From contig DGVV01000033.1 in assembly GCA_002395085.1 (NCBI GenBank), forward strand, positions 1-8,385: DNA of 8,385 bases, read 5' to 3'. Shown in pieces: positions 1 through 6,386 of the stretch (position 1 is its first letter; each line of letters starts with the position of its first letter). The position numbers and the translations under genes are program-made. The DNA is from Ruminococcus sp. UBA4275. GTDB lineage: Bacteria; Bacillota; Clostridia; Oscillospirales; Ruminococcaceae. The notes under the pieces were generated by a model that made no database searches, had not been told where the DNA came from, and saw nothing but the letters and a program-made list of their open reading frames with translations.

Positions 1-23
1 GAGACACTTTATCTACAAGCTGA

Positions 24-42
24 GGTATCGCTTCGCGATGCC
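24..42. repeat. Small hairpin upstream of the patatin-like gene
   Basis: An 8-bp stem (24-31 with 35-42, one G-T pair) closes a three-base loop. No T-run follows on either strand, so it is not a convincing terminator. An ATG at 38-40 lies inside the stem, which argues against using that upstream in-frame ATG as the start of the next gene. Nothing else recognisable lies in positions 1-77. Confidence 0.4.
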
Positions 43-77
43 TGACAATGGGCGCTGTCCGACATCCGGTACAAACA

Positions 78-106
78 TTCAAACAATCAGACAAACCAAA
101 TACAAT
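78..106 (+). promoter_or_regulatory. Possible promoter of the patatin-like gene
   Basis: TTCAAA (78-83) and TACAAT (101-106) are 17 bases apart. The -10 box is good and the -35 box is weak (4 of 6). Transcription would start near 113, leaving only about 12 bases before the ATG at 125. The gene may instead be read from a promoter left of the window. Confidence 0.3.
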
Positions 107-124
107 AGGAAACGGAGTATCAAT

Positions 125-988
125 ATGGAACCCAAAACCGGTCTTGTGCTGGAGGGCGGCGCGATGCGCGGTCTGTTCTCCCACGGCGTTCTCGATGTGT
201 TTCTGGAAAACGGCATCCGCGCGGATGCCGTTGCCGCTGTCTCTGCCGGCGCGACCTTCGGCTGCAATTACCTGACCAATCAGCCGCGCCGCGCCATCCG
301 CTACTGCATCAATTACCGCCATGATCCGCGCTTTTGCAGCGTCGCATCGCTTATGCTCACCGGCGATATGTACGGTGCGGAATTCTGCTACCATACCCTG
401 CCGGAAATCCTCGATCCCATCGACAACGACACCTTTTTGCAGTGCGGCGTTCCGTTCTACGTCGTCACAACCAATCTCCGCACCGGCAAAGCGGTCTATC
501 ATCAGTGCCATGACCTGCTTGACCGCCGCGAACTCGAATGGGTGCGCGCCAGTGCCTCCATGCCGCTTGCCTCCAAGATCGTGAAGGTGGACGGCTATGA
601 GCTGCTCGACGGCGGCGTCGCAGACTCCATTCCGCTGAAATTTATGGAATATAAGGGTTATACGCGCAATATCGTCATATTAACGCAGCCTGCCGGTTAC
701 GAGAAACAGCCCAATTCCCTGCTGCCGCTTATGCGGAAAGTCTACGCGAAATATCCGCGCTTCCTCCGCACTATCGCGCGCCGGCATGAACAATACAACG
801 CACAGACCGCTTATGTCGCACAGCAGGAAGCCGCCGGCAATGTCTTCGTGATCCGCCCGCCGAAAAAGCTGCCTGTCTCGCATATCTCTCACGATGCCGA
901 CACGCTGCGGGAGGTTTATGCCATCGGCAGAGCAGAAGGACTCGCCCGAATGGACGCACTCAAGACGTTTTTGACGGGACAAATGTGA
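125..988 (+). CDS. Patatin-like phospholipase family protein (YjjU-like)
   Basis: This is a predicted cytoplasmic serine lipid acyl hydrolase of 287 residues with no signal peptide or membrane segment. The glycine-rich oxyanion loop EGGAMRG is at residues 10-16, the nucleophile elbow AVSAG at 38-42 (Ser40), and the catalytic DGG at 162-164 (Asp162, in LLDGGVADSIP). Together these give the patatin Ser-Asp dyad. The length and C-terminal part fit the YjjU-type subfamily with a DUF6363-like tail. The elbow is A-x-S-x-G rather than G-x-S-x-G, which I believe is tolerated in this branch. I chose the ATG at 125 because GGAG (114-117) sits 7 bases before it and the conserved fold begins within a few residues. 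An in-frame ATG at 38 would add 29 low-quality residues and lies in a hairpin. The natural substrate is unknown. The gene has no functional link to the downstream phosphorylase, which has its own promoter. Confidence 0.87.
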   Translation: MEPKTGLVLEGGAMRGLFSHGVLDVFLENGIRADAVAAVSAGATFGCNYLTNQPRRAIRYCINYRHDPRFCSVASLMLTGDMYGAEFCYHTLPEILDPIDNDTFLQCGVPFYVVTTNLRTGKAVYHQCHDLLDRRELEWVRASASMPLASKIVKVDGYELLDGGVADSIPLKFMEYKGYTRNIVILTQPAGYEKQPNSLLPLMRKVYAKYPRFLRTIARRHEQYNAQTAYVAQQEAAGNVFVIRPPKKLPVSHISHDADTLREVYAIGRAEGLARMDALKTFLTGQM

Positions 989-1005
989 ACAAACTGCAAA
1001 CTCCA

Positions 1006-1025
1006 TGCAAAATCCCTTGCTTTTT
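1006..1025 (+). terminator. Weak possible terminator after the patatin-like gene
   Basis: A short GCAA/TTGC stem with a six-base loop is followed by five T residues. With only four pairs it would be a poor terminator. It also overlaps the -35 box of the next promoter, so some readthrough into the phosphorylase gene is possible. Confidence 0.2.
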
Positions 1026-1045
1026 ATGACGGATTATGGTAGAAT
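1017..1045 (+). promoter_or_regulatory. Sigma-A promoter of the cellobiose phosphorylase gene
   Basis: TTGCTT (1017-1022) and TAGAAT (1040-1045) are exactly 17 bases apart. TGG directly before the -10 box (1037-1039) makes it an extended -10. Transcription should start near 1052, giving a leader of about 90 bases. No clear catabolite-responsive (cre) element was seen next to it. Confidence 0.7.
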
Positions 1046-1104
1046 GATCCTATCAGTGTGTCTGCGCTGAACGATCTGTGCGCGGATGCTGTGACATTAT
1101 TTTT

Positions 1105-1117
1105 CGGGCATTGCCCG
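1105..1117. repeat. Short palindrome in the phosphorylase leader
   Basis: CGGGCA-T-TGCCCG is a perfect 13-base palindrome inside the predicted leader, ending 10 bases before the AGGAGG ribosome site. In RNA it could form a five-pair stem with a three-base loop. It could be a repressor site or a translation-modulating hairpin. No function is shown. Confidence 0.35.
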
Positions 1118-1141
1118 CTCTGTTTGTAGGAGGAAACCATA

Positions 1142-3535
1142 ATGAAATACGGCTACTTTGATCTGGAAAACAAAGAATATGTGATCACCCGCCCCGACAC
1201 GCCGTCTTCATGGTCGAATTATCTCGGAGACCCTGAGTACGGCGCGATCATCACCAACAATGCCGCCGGCTACAGCTTCGTCAAGTCCGGCGCAAACGGC
1301 AGAATCTGCAGATTCCGCTTCAACTCCATGATGGCACTTCCGGGCCGCTATATCTACCTCACCGACCTCGATTCCAAGGATTACTGGTCGGCATCGTGGC
1401 AGCCGGTCGGCAAGCCGCTCGATCAGTACAAGTCTGTCTGCCGCCACGGCACGGCATATACCGTTATCACGTCTGAGTACGCAGGCATCAAATCGGAAAC
1501 CACGTACTATGTCCCCGATACCTATGAGGTCTGGCAGTGCAAGATCACCAATACCTCGGACAAGCCCCGCAAGCTCGCTGTCACCGGCTTCATCGAATTC
1601 ACCAATGATAGCAACTATCAGCAGGATCAGGTGAACCTCCAGTACACACTGTTCATCTCCCGCACCAGCTTTGAGGGCGGCAACCGCATCATCCAGCACA
1701 TCAATGAGAACGACGGCAGAGATGCAAGCGGCTCCAATCACCGTGAGCGCTTCTTCGGCGTGGCAGGCGCACCGGTCGCCTCCGCAAACGGCGATCTCAG
1801 CTCGTTCATCGGCGCTTACCGCACCTATTCAAACCCCATCGCCGTCGAGAACGGCAAGTGTGACGGCACGATGAACTACAACTCCAATTCCTGCGGTGCT
1901 TTGCAGTCTGATGTCACCCTCGCACCTGGCGAGACCAGAGTGCTGACATACGTATTCGGTCAGCGCAATTCCGCAGAGGCAGCAGAGATTCTCGCAAAGT
2001 ACGAGACCGCAGGCACGGCAGATGCCGAAATCGAAAAGCTCCGCGCCTACTGGCATGAGCAGCTCTCGCACTTCGAGGTCGAGACGCCCTCCGCTGAATT
2101 CAACAACATGATCAACGTCTGGAACGCGTACCAGTGCTTCATCACGTCGATCTGGAGCCGCGCAGCATCGCTCATTTATTGCGGCGAGCGCAACGGCTAC
2201 GGCTACCGCGATACCGTGCAGGATATTCAGGGCATCATCCACCTGAATCCGGAAATGGCACTTGAGAAGATCCGCTTCATGCTCTCCGCGCAGGTCGATA
2301 ACGGCGGCGGTCTCCCGCTCGTCAAGTTCACGCACAATGCCGGCCACGAGAATACGCCGGATGATCCGGAGTACGTCAAGGAAACCGGTCACCCGTCCTA
2401 CCGCGCAGACGACGCCCTGTGGCTGTTCCCGACCATCGTCAAGTATATCGGTGAATCCGGCAATCAGGCATTTCTCGATGAGAAGATCGTCTACGCAAAC
2501 GGCGGCGAAGATACCGTCTACGATCACCTCAAGCGCGCAATCAACTTCTCTATGGAGCGTCTTGGCGCACATCAGATGCCCGCTGGTCTCCACGCAGACT
2601 GGAACGACTGCCTCCGCCTCGGCGCAAAGGGCGAATCGACCTTCGTGGCATTCCAGCTCTATTACGCCATCCGCGAGATGATGGAAATGGCAAAGGCAAA
2701 GAACGACACCGAATATCTCGCATACCTCGAAAAGACACAGGCTGCCCTCTCTGAATCGCTCAGCAAGTGCTGGGATGAGGACCGCTTCATCCGCGGCATC
2801 CGCGAGGACGGCACGATTGTCGGTGCAAAGGCAGATCCGGAAGCGAATATGTGGCTGAATCCGCAGAGCTGGTCGGTCATTTCGCGCTTCGCATCGCCGG
2901 AACAGGCAGAGAAGGCAATGGAGAGCGTCCACAGCATCCTCAATACACCCTACGGCGCAAAGCTGCTTGAGCCGCCCTACGTTGACCACTACTTCGACGG
3001 CGCACTCATGCACATCTTCAACCCCGATACCAAGGAAAACGGCGGTATCTTCTCGCAGTCGCAGGGCTGGCTGATCCTCGCAGAGTCTCTGCTGGGTCAC
3101 GGCGACCGCGCCTTCGAGTACTTCATGGAAAGCTCTCCTGCCGCGATGAACGAGAAGGCGGAGATCCGCGTCATGGAGCCGTATGTCCACGGTCAGTTCA
3201 CTGAGTCTACCCGTTCGCCGTTCGCCGGCAGATCGCACGTTCACTGGCTCACCGGTACTGCTTCGACAGTCATGGTCGGCTGCGTCGAGGGCATCTGCGG
3301 TATGCGCACCGAGCTGAACGGCCTGCGCATTGACCCGTCGATTCCGGCTGCATGGGACGGCTTCAAGATCCACAAGTCCTTCCGCGGCAAGCGGCTCAAT
3401 ATCGACATCCAGAACCCGAATCACGTTCAGAGCGGCGTCAAGGCGATGACCGTCAACGGCAAGGCAATCGAGGGCAACTTCCTCCCCGCCGATCAGCTCG
3501 CTGATGTCACCGAGATCTCGATCACGCTCGGCTGA
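1142..3535 (+). CDS. Cellobiose phosphorylase (GH94, EC 2.4.1.20)
   Basis: The 797-residue protein should reversibly phosphorolyse cellobiose to alpha-glucose 1-phosphate and glucose in the cytoplasm. It has no signal peptide. The N-terminus (YGYFDLENKEYVITRPDTP) and overall length match clostridial and ruminococcal cellobiose phosphorylases. The order is N-terminal beta-sandwich (about 1-285), linker, (alpha/alpha)6 barrel (about 315-725) and C-terminal beta domain. Visible motifs are GYRDTVQD (354-361), HADWNDC (484-490) and the phosphate-binding stretch HVHWLTGTAS (699-708). By comparison with the Cellvibrio gilvus enzyme, where Trp488 and Asp490 are active-site residues, the general acid here should be Asp489. 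Chitobiose phosphorylase is a related alternative, but the N-terminus and length favour cellobiose. AGGAGG (1128-1133) lies 8 bases before the ATG. The gene is monocistronic, with its own promoter and terminator, and no sugar transporter or phosphoglucomutase lies next to it. Codon use is strongly C-ending, suggesting high expression. Confidence 0.95.
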   Translation: MKYGYFDLENKEYVITRPDTPSSWSNYLGDPEYGAIITNNAAGYSFVKSGANGRICRFRFNSMMALPGRYIYLTDLDSKDYWSASWQPVGKPLDQYKSVCRHGTAYTVITSEYAGIKSETTYYVPDTYEVWQCKITNTSDKPRKLAVTGFIEFTNDSNYQQDQVNLQYTLFISRTSFEGGNRIIQHINENDGRDASGSNHRERFFGVAGAPVASANGDLSSFIGAYRTYSNPIAVENGKCDGTMNYNSNSCGALQSDVTLAPGETRVLTYVFGQRNSAEAAEILAKYETAGTADAEIEKLRAYWHEQLSHFEVETPSAEFNNMINVWNAYQCFITSIWSRAASLIYCGERNGYGYRDTVQDIQGIIHLNPEMALEKIRFMLSAQVDNGGGLPLVKFTHNAGHENTPDDPEYVKETGHPSYRADDALWLFPTIVKYIGESGNQAFLDEKIVYANGGEDTVYDHLKRAINFSMERLGAHQMPAGLHADWNDCLRLGAKGESTFVAFQLYYAIREMMEMAKAKNDTEYLAYLEKTQAALSESLSKCWDEDRFIRGIREDGTIVGAKADPEANMWLNPQSWSVISRFASPEQAEKAMESVHSILNTPYGAKLLEPPYVDHYFDGALMHIFNPDTKENGGIFSQSQGWLILAESLLGHGDRAFEYFMESSPAAMNEKAEIRVMEPYVHGQFTESTRSPFAGRSHVHWLTGTASTVMVGCVEGICGMRTELNGLRIDPSIPAAWDGFKIHKSFRGKRLNIDIQNPNHVQSGVKAMTVNGKAIEGNFLPADQLADVTEISITLG

Positions 3536-3550
3536 TCCCGCAGCATATAC

Positions 3551-3590
3551 AACAGCGTACAGTCTTTCCGGAGACTGTACGCTGTTTTTA
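3551..3590 (+). terminator. Strong intrinsic terminator of the phosphorylase gene
   Basis: A perfect 15-bp stem (3551-3565 with 3572-3586) with a six-base loop is followed by TTTTA on the + strand, 15 bases after the stop codon. On the - strand the same stem is followed only by a mixed T/A stretch. It may weakly stop the convergent LRR/dockerin-like transcript, for which I see no other terminator. Confidence 0.92.
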
Positions 3591-3664
3591 ATTCTGTGAA
3601 TTGATAGCATTCAGGACAGGTCAGGAGCTGCCGGATTGGAACTGATATGAGATGCTGATTGGTC

Positions 3665-4822
3665 TTACTGTTTCAGCAGCGTATTGGTATATGCACTGAG
3701 GAGTGCAAGTGCATCATCCATCGTGACGCTGCCGTCGCCGTCCACATCAGAAAGCATAAGCTGTTCCGCAGAATACGTACCCGCCGTGTGCATCAGCTCC
3801 ATATCCGTATAGATCTGCAATGCAGTGACCGCACTGGGAAGGAGATCTTCACCGACCGTGATCTCCTGAATCCGCTTGTCCGCTGCAAGATCATTCTCAT
3901 CCAGATATGTCCACAGAATTTCCTTCATCGAGACGATGTTGCTTTCCGCATTCAGGAAGCCCTGACCGAACATAGATTTCACAGTTTCGAGATTGCTCAC
4001 AAGCGATTCTGCGAAAGAATAAACGCTGCGTGTCTCGGAGATGTTCGGTGTGCCGACCCATCTTCTGTCACTGTGGAAGGTATCGTCCGAGAGGAACACC
4101 AGCGAATCCGGCATATCCACCTCGATCTTGCCGTTCTGACGGCTGCCGATTGCATCGTCAAATGCCTGCGCACTGATGTACTCCAGCGTCTCCGGCAGGC
4201 AGATTACGGCTTCATCCTGACCGCTCACCAGTGCATACGCAGAAGCGAGGAATGCACGAGCGCCGATCACCTTGACATTTGCAGGCAGATTCAGGCGGCA
4301 GACATCCTTTATATCGCTCAGCTTGCTCCAGTTCGTGCCGAAGCAGCAGGAAAAAGCGCGCTCTGCAATGATCTCAACAGAATCCGGAACCGTGATCTCG
4401 CGCAGTGCCGTCAGCGTCTCGCCTGCATTCTGGAACGCAGCATAGCCGATCTCCTTTACAGGGCATCCCTGCACGGTTTCCGGAATCTCGATTGCTGCGG
4501 TATCTGCGGCAAATGCGCTGGTATCCAGACCGGTCAGGCGTGCAGAACCGTCTGCAAGCAGATCAAACAGAAGTCCGTTTTCGGTGACCTGTCCGAGCAC
4601 AGCGGCATCATTCCATACAATGTCTTCACCGGTCTTTTCTTTTGCGTAATAGCGATACTCACCGTACTGCACGGCCATTTTCTTCTCAATGCTGCACATA
4701 TTGCCGTATTTGGTGAGCAGTTCCGCTGCGGTCAGATCACAGGCAGAGGCAGCGGTTGCGGCAAAGGTGCTGACAGCCATCATAGCTGCCGCAGAAGCAG
4801 CAATCATCTTCTTGATATTCAT
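3665..4822 (-). CDS. Secreted BspA-type LRR protein with C-terminal half dockerin
   Basis: A 385-residue exported protein. The Sec signal peptide is residues 1-27: a Lys-containing start, an Ala/Met-rich core, and probable cleavage after AASA. Residues about 83-250 hold BspA/LRR_5 leucine-rich repeats, with units such as LREITVPDSVEIIAERAF and VICLPETLEYISAQAF. Such repeats usually mediate binding to proteins, carbohydrates or host surfaces. The C-terminus carries one dockerin type I calcium loop (DVDGDGSVTMDD, residues 359-370) followed by its helix. The preceding segment (about 323-355) resembles a first dockerin repeat that has lost its calcium ligands. I chose the ATG at 4822 because AGGAGG (4832-4837) is 9 bases upstream of it; an ATG at 4831 directly abuts that site and would weaken the signal peptide. 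The gene has its own upstream promoter and probably its own transcript. Cohesin binding is uncertain with only half a dockerin, and the ligand is unknown. Confidence 0.85.
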   Translation of the reverse strand: MNIKKMIAASAAAMMAVSTFAATAASACDLTAAELLTKYGNMCSIEKKMAVQYGEYRYYAKEKTGEDIVWNDAAVLGQVTENGLLFDLLADGSARLTGLDTSAFAADTAAIEIPETVQGCPVKEIGYAAFQNAGETLTALREITVPDSVEIIAERAFSCCFGTNWSKLSDIKDVCRLNLPANVKVIGARAFLASAYALVSGQDEAVICLPETLEYISAQAFDDAIGSRQNGKIEVDMPDSLVFLSDDTFHSDRRWVGTPNISETRSVYSFAESLVSNLETVKSMFGQGFLNAESNIVSMKEILWTYLDENDLAADKRIQEITVGEDLLPSAVTALQIYTDMELMHTAGTYSAEQLMLSDVDGDGSVTMDDALALLSAYTNTLLKQ

Positions 4823-4866
4823 ATCTATCATCCTCCTGATTATTCATAATAGTCTTAGAAGCGTTC

Positions 4867-4927
4867 GTAAGGGGGCTTTCCGCGATGCGAGATCACTCCT
4901 CTCCGGAATTGTCGAACAAATTACCCC
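4867..4927 (-). other. Possible structured 5' leader of the LRR/dockerin-like gene
   Basis: Within the predicted leader (about 4930 to 4823), nested complementary segments occur. GGGG (4871-4874) can pair with CCCC (4924-4927), TTCCG (4878-4882) with CGGAA (4904-4908), and GAGA (4889-4892) with TCTC (4900-4903). They nest in the right order for one branched or bulged hairpin. No known riboswitch class was recognised. Confidence 0.3.
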
Positions 4928-4932
4928 ACCGT

Positions 4933-4958
4933 TACGATTGTATATCAAATCGGTTACA
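4933..4958 (-). promoter_or_regulatory. ECF-type promoter overlapping the sigma-A promoter
   Basis: On the - strand, TGTAAC (4953-4958) is followed after exactly 16 bases by CGTA (4933-4936). This matches the general form of Gram-positive ECF promoters (TGTAAC or TGAAAC at -35, CGTA/CGTC/CGAC at -10). It shares most of its span with the sigma-A promoter of the same gene. That an ECF sigma gene lies 2.4 kb upstream in the same orientation supports the reading. Which sigma factor uses it is inference. Confidence 0.5.
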
Positions 4959-4965
4959 ATGTCAA
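4937..4965 (-). promoter_or_regulatory. Sigma-A promoter of the LRR/dockerin-like gene
   Basis: On the - strand, TTGACA (4960-4965) and TACAAT (4937-4942) are 17 bases apart: a perfect -35 box and a 5-of-6 -10 box. The start would be near 4930, about 108 bases before the ATG at 4822. Confidence 0.8.
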
Positions 4966-4983
4966 TAATTTTGTTACCGATTT
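4947..4983. promoter_or_regulatory. Operator-like inverted repeat over the -35 region
   Basis: AAATCGGTTAC (4947-4957) and GTTACCGATTT (4973-4983) are inverted copies matching at 10 of 11 positions, 15 bases apart and centred on the -35 box of the sigma-A promoter. GTTAC also occurs in direct orientation at 4931, 4953 and 4973, about two helical turns apart. This suggests a regulator site, but part of the pattern is explained by the ECF-type boxes. Confidence 0.35.
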
Positions 4984-5063
4984 GTTTCCGTATACAAATT
5001 CTGCTCCTTTTTGCGCCCGTATTCAGGTGCATTTATACATTATAATGAGCAGATTATACGTCA

Positions 5064-6266
5064 TCAATCCATACTGCTCGGGAAGAAAGTTGTAAGGGAT
5101 CCGGCGGAACGCACAGCCCATGCACCGGTGCTGAGCATCAGCAGCGCGCCGAGGATCACTGCGATCTGATTCAGGCTGTTGTTGCCGGTCTGCGGCAGAT
5201 CGGAATCAGAGGTTGCAATAGTCTCAGATTCCGGTGCGCTAGTATAATCTGCCCAAACGGTCGTTTCCGTGTCTTCTGTTGTATCTGTGGTTGTAGTAGT
5301 TGTTGTTTCCGGTTCGGATGAAGTAGTCGTTGTGGTTTCTGTTTGTGTGGTGACAGTGGAAGTTGCGGTAGAAGTAACTGCTGTTTCCAGTGCTTCGCGC
5401 ATTTCCTCCGGAGTAATAATCTCGATCTTGACATTCACGATATCTCCATCTGTTTCCAGCCAGTTGGTATTATAGGAAATATCCCAAGGGTCGTTTCCGT
5501 TGAAATTGCAGTCCTCCGGCATATTTTTGACGGTGATGCCGTACTTGTATGTGCTTTCCATTTTCCAATCCTCAAAACGATAGCTCAGATCGGTCAATGT
5601 CATCTTCGGGTGATCTGCGGTATTCCATGTAACCAATTCCTCGCCGGTCGTCAGGTCAACAAGTGCTGCTTCGAGATTTTCCGGGAATGCTTTGCTCTCT
5701 GCATAAGTTGTGTCCGGATCCCAAACAACAAAATCAACCGTTGCAGAATAAGTACCTTCCATCGGAAATTGAGCATCTGCATAGGGTTCCGATTGCAGAG
5801 TGATGTAGCAATCGGTGAACTGCATATTGTCATTGCTGTTGAAAGAGCGCTCCGCAGAGAGCACACGCTCCTGCCCGTTAAAATAGCTGTAGCCGTGCGG
5901 TACTTCTTCCATCACCGCATAGAGCGTATAATTCCAGATGCCCTTGTCATCGTCATACGGTTTGCCTGTCACCTGAATGGTATGCGGATTGCTGTCGGCA
6001 ATGTTCCATGTGTCGATCACCTCGACACTGCCGTCTGCAATGTACCGCTTTTCCACCCTGACCGTGGCATCATCTTTGCACGGAGCCAGACCGTTTTCGC
6101 CGGGCGCATTGACATACACATTCACACTGTATGAGGACTGTGCCGCCGCAGTATCCTGCACGGTAACTTCCGTTGCTGTCGTTTCTGCCGATGCCGGCAT
6201 CGCCGCCAGAACGGTCAGCGCACCCATCAGACATACGCCGGAAATCATTTTCCATGTTTGCTTCAT
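5064..6266 (-). CDS. LPXTG wall-anchored protein with two Cna-B-like domains
   Basis: A 400-residue surface protein. The signal peptide is residues 1-27, ending MPASA. Two related domains of about 105 residues follow. The first (about 47-158) contains TWNIAD (86-91), YAVMEEVPHGY (116-126) and FNG (129-131). The second (about 174-285) repeats TWNTAD (213-218), YGITVKNMP (242-250) and FNG (255-257). The Y-x-V-x-E-x-x-P-x-G-Y pattern is typical of Cna-B/SpaA-like beta-sandwiches. Residues about 296-356 are a Thr/Ser/Glu-rich stalk. The sortase signal LPQTG is at 357-361, followed by a hydrophobic segment (about 367-385). The C-terminal tail has a single Arg instead of the usual basic cluster. 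The start is set by AGGAGG (6274-6279), 7 bases before the ATG. No clear terminator separates it from the sigma/anti-sigma genes upstream, although 216 bases with possible promoter signals do. It may be an adhesin or pilin-like protein; the ligand is unknown and no sortase gene lies in the window. Confidence 0.83.
   Translation of the reverse strand: MKQTWKMISGVCLMGALTVLAAMPASAETTATEVTVQDTAAAQSSYSVNVYVNAPGENGLAPCKDDATVRVEKRYIADGSVEVIDTWNIADSNPHTIQVTGKPYDDDKGIWNYTLYAVMEEVPHGYSYFNGQERVLSAERSFNSNDNMQFTDCYITLQSEPYADAQFPMEGTYSATVDFVVWDPDTTYAESKAFPENLEAALVDLTTGEELVTWNTADHPKMTLTDLSYRFEDWKMESTYKYGITVKNMPEDCNFNGNDPWDISYNTNWLETDGDIVNVKIEIITPEEMREALETAVTSTATSTVTTQTETTTTTSSEPETTTTTTTDTTEDTETTVWADYTSAPESETIATSDSDLPQTGNNSLNQIAVILGALLMLSTGAWAVRSAGSLTTFFPSSMD
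5199..5381 (-). repeat. Low-complexity Thr/Ser/Glu stalk coding region
   Basis: This stretch encodes residues about 296-356 of the LPQTG protein: runs of Thr broken by Glu, Ser and Asp, including seven consecutive Thr. It acts as a wall-spanning stalk in such proteins. The codons vary, so it is not a perfect DNA repeat and is not obviously slippage-prone. Confidence 0.7.
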
Positions 6267-6303
6267 AATAATTCCTCCTTTTCATTGCGGTTCAGTTTAT
6301 TCG

Positions 6304-6328
6304 GAACGGCATCCCGCTTTTGCCGTTC
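6304..6328 (-). repeat. Hairpin in the leader of the LPQTG gene
   Basis: A perfect 8-bp stem, GAACGGCA with TGCCGTTC (6304-6311 and 6321-6328), has a nine-base loop. On the - strand it is followed by a mixed sequence, not a T-run, so it is not a typical terminator for the upstream sigma/anti-sigma transcript. It would sit at or near the 5' end of the LPQTG mRNA and could stabilise it. Confidence 0.4.
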
Positions 6329-6333
6329 ACTTT

Positions 6334-6364
6334 TATATACGAAATCCCGCGCGAAAACCTCACA
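6334..6364 (-). promoter_or_regulatory. Possible promoter of the LPQTG gene
   Basis: On the - strand a TATATA -10 box (6334-6339) has no good sigma-A -35 box at 17 bases. Overlapping it, TGTGAG (6359-6364) and CGTA (6338-6341), 17 bases apart with a T-run after the -35, resemble a degenerate ECF promoter. Either reading would need help from a regulator or the ECF factor. The match is weak. Confidence 0.3.
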
Positions 6365-6386
6365 TAAATTTTGACAAAAGATTCGG

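Noticed and set aside
38..124. Upstream in-frame extension of the patatin-like gene from the ATG at 38
   Set aside because: It adds 29 residues without conserved features, starts inside a hairpin and lacks a ribosome site, whereas the ATG at 125 has GGAG at 7 bases.
1829..3610. A 593-codon open frame on the - strand opposite the cellobiose phosphorylase gene
   Set aside because: It is a frame opened by the C-ending codon bias of the GH94 gene. It has no recognisable domain, is rich in Cys, His and Arg, and lies over the phosphorylase terminator stem.
3659..4849. A 396-codon open frame on the + strand opposite the LRR/dockerin-like gene
   Set aside because: The opposite strand has a signal peptide, LRR units, a dockerin loop and a well-placed AGGAGG. 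This frame has Cys/His/Arg-rich low-sense content and no ribosome site of note.
5047..5079. GAGCAG/CTGCTC inverted repeat around the stop codon of the LPQTG gene, as a terminator
   Set aside because: Only six perfect pairs, a loop over 20 bases and no proper T-run, so it cannot be called a terminator.
5199..5381. Thr-rich coding stretch considered as a phase-variable tandem repeat or CRISPR-like array
   Set aside because: The DNA units are irregular, with mixed Thr codons and no uniform repeat length or spacers. It is ordinary stalk low complexity.
5343..6134. A 263-codon open frame on the + strand opposite the LPQTG gene
   Set aside because: It is the antisense of a clearly real secreted LPXTG protein, with no domain signature of its own.
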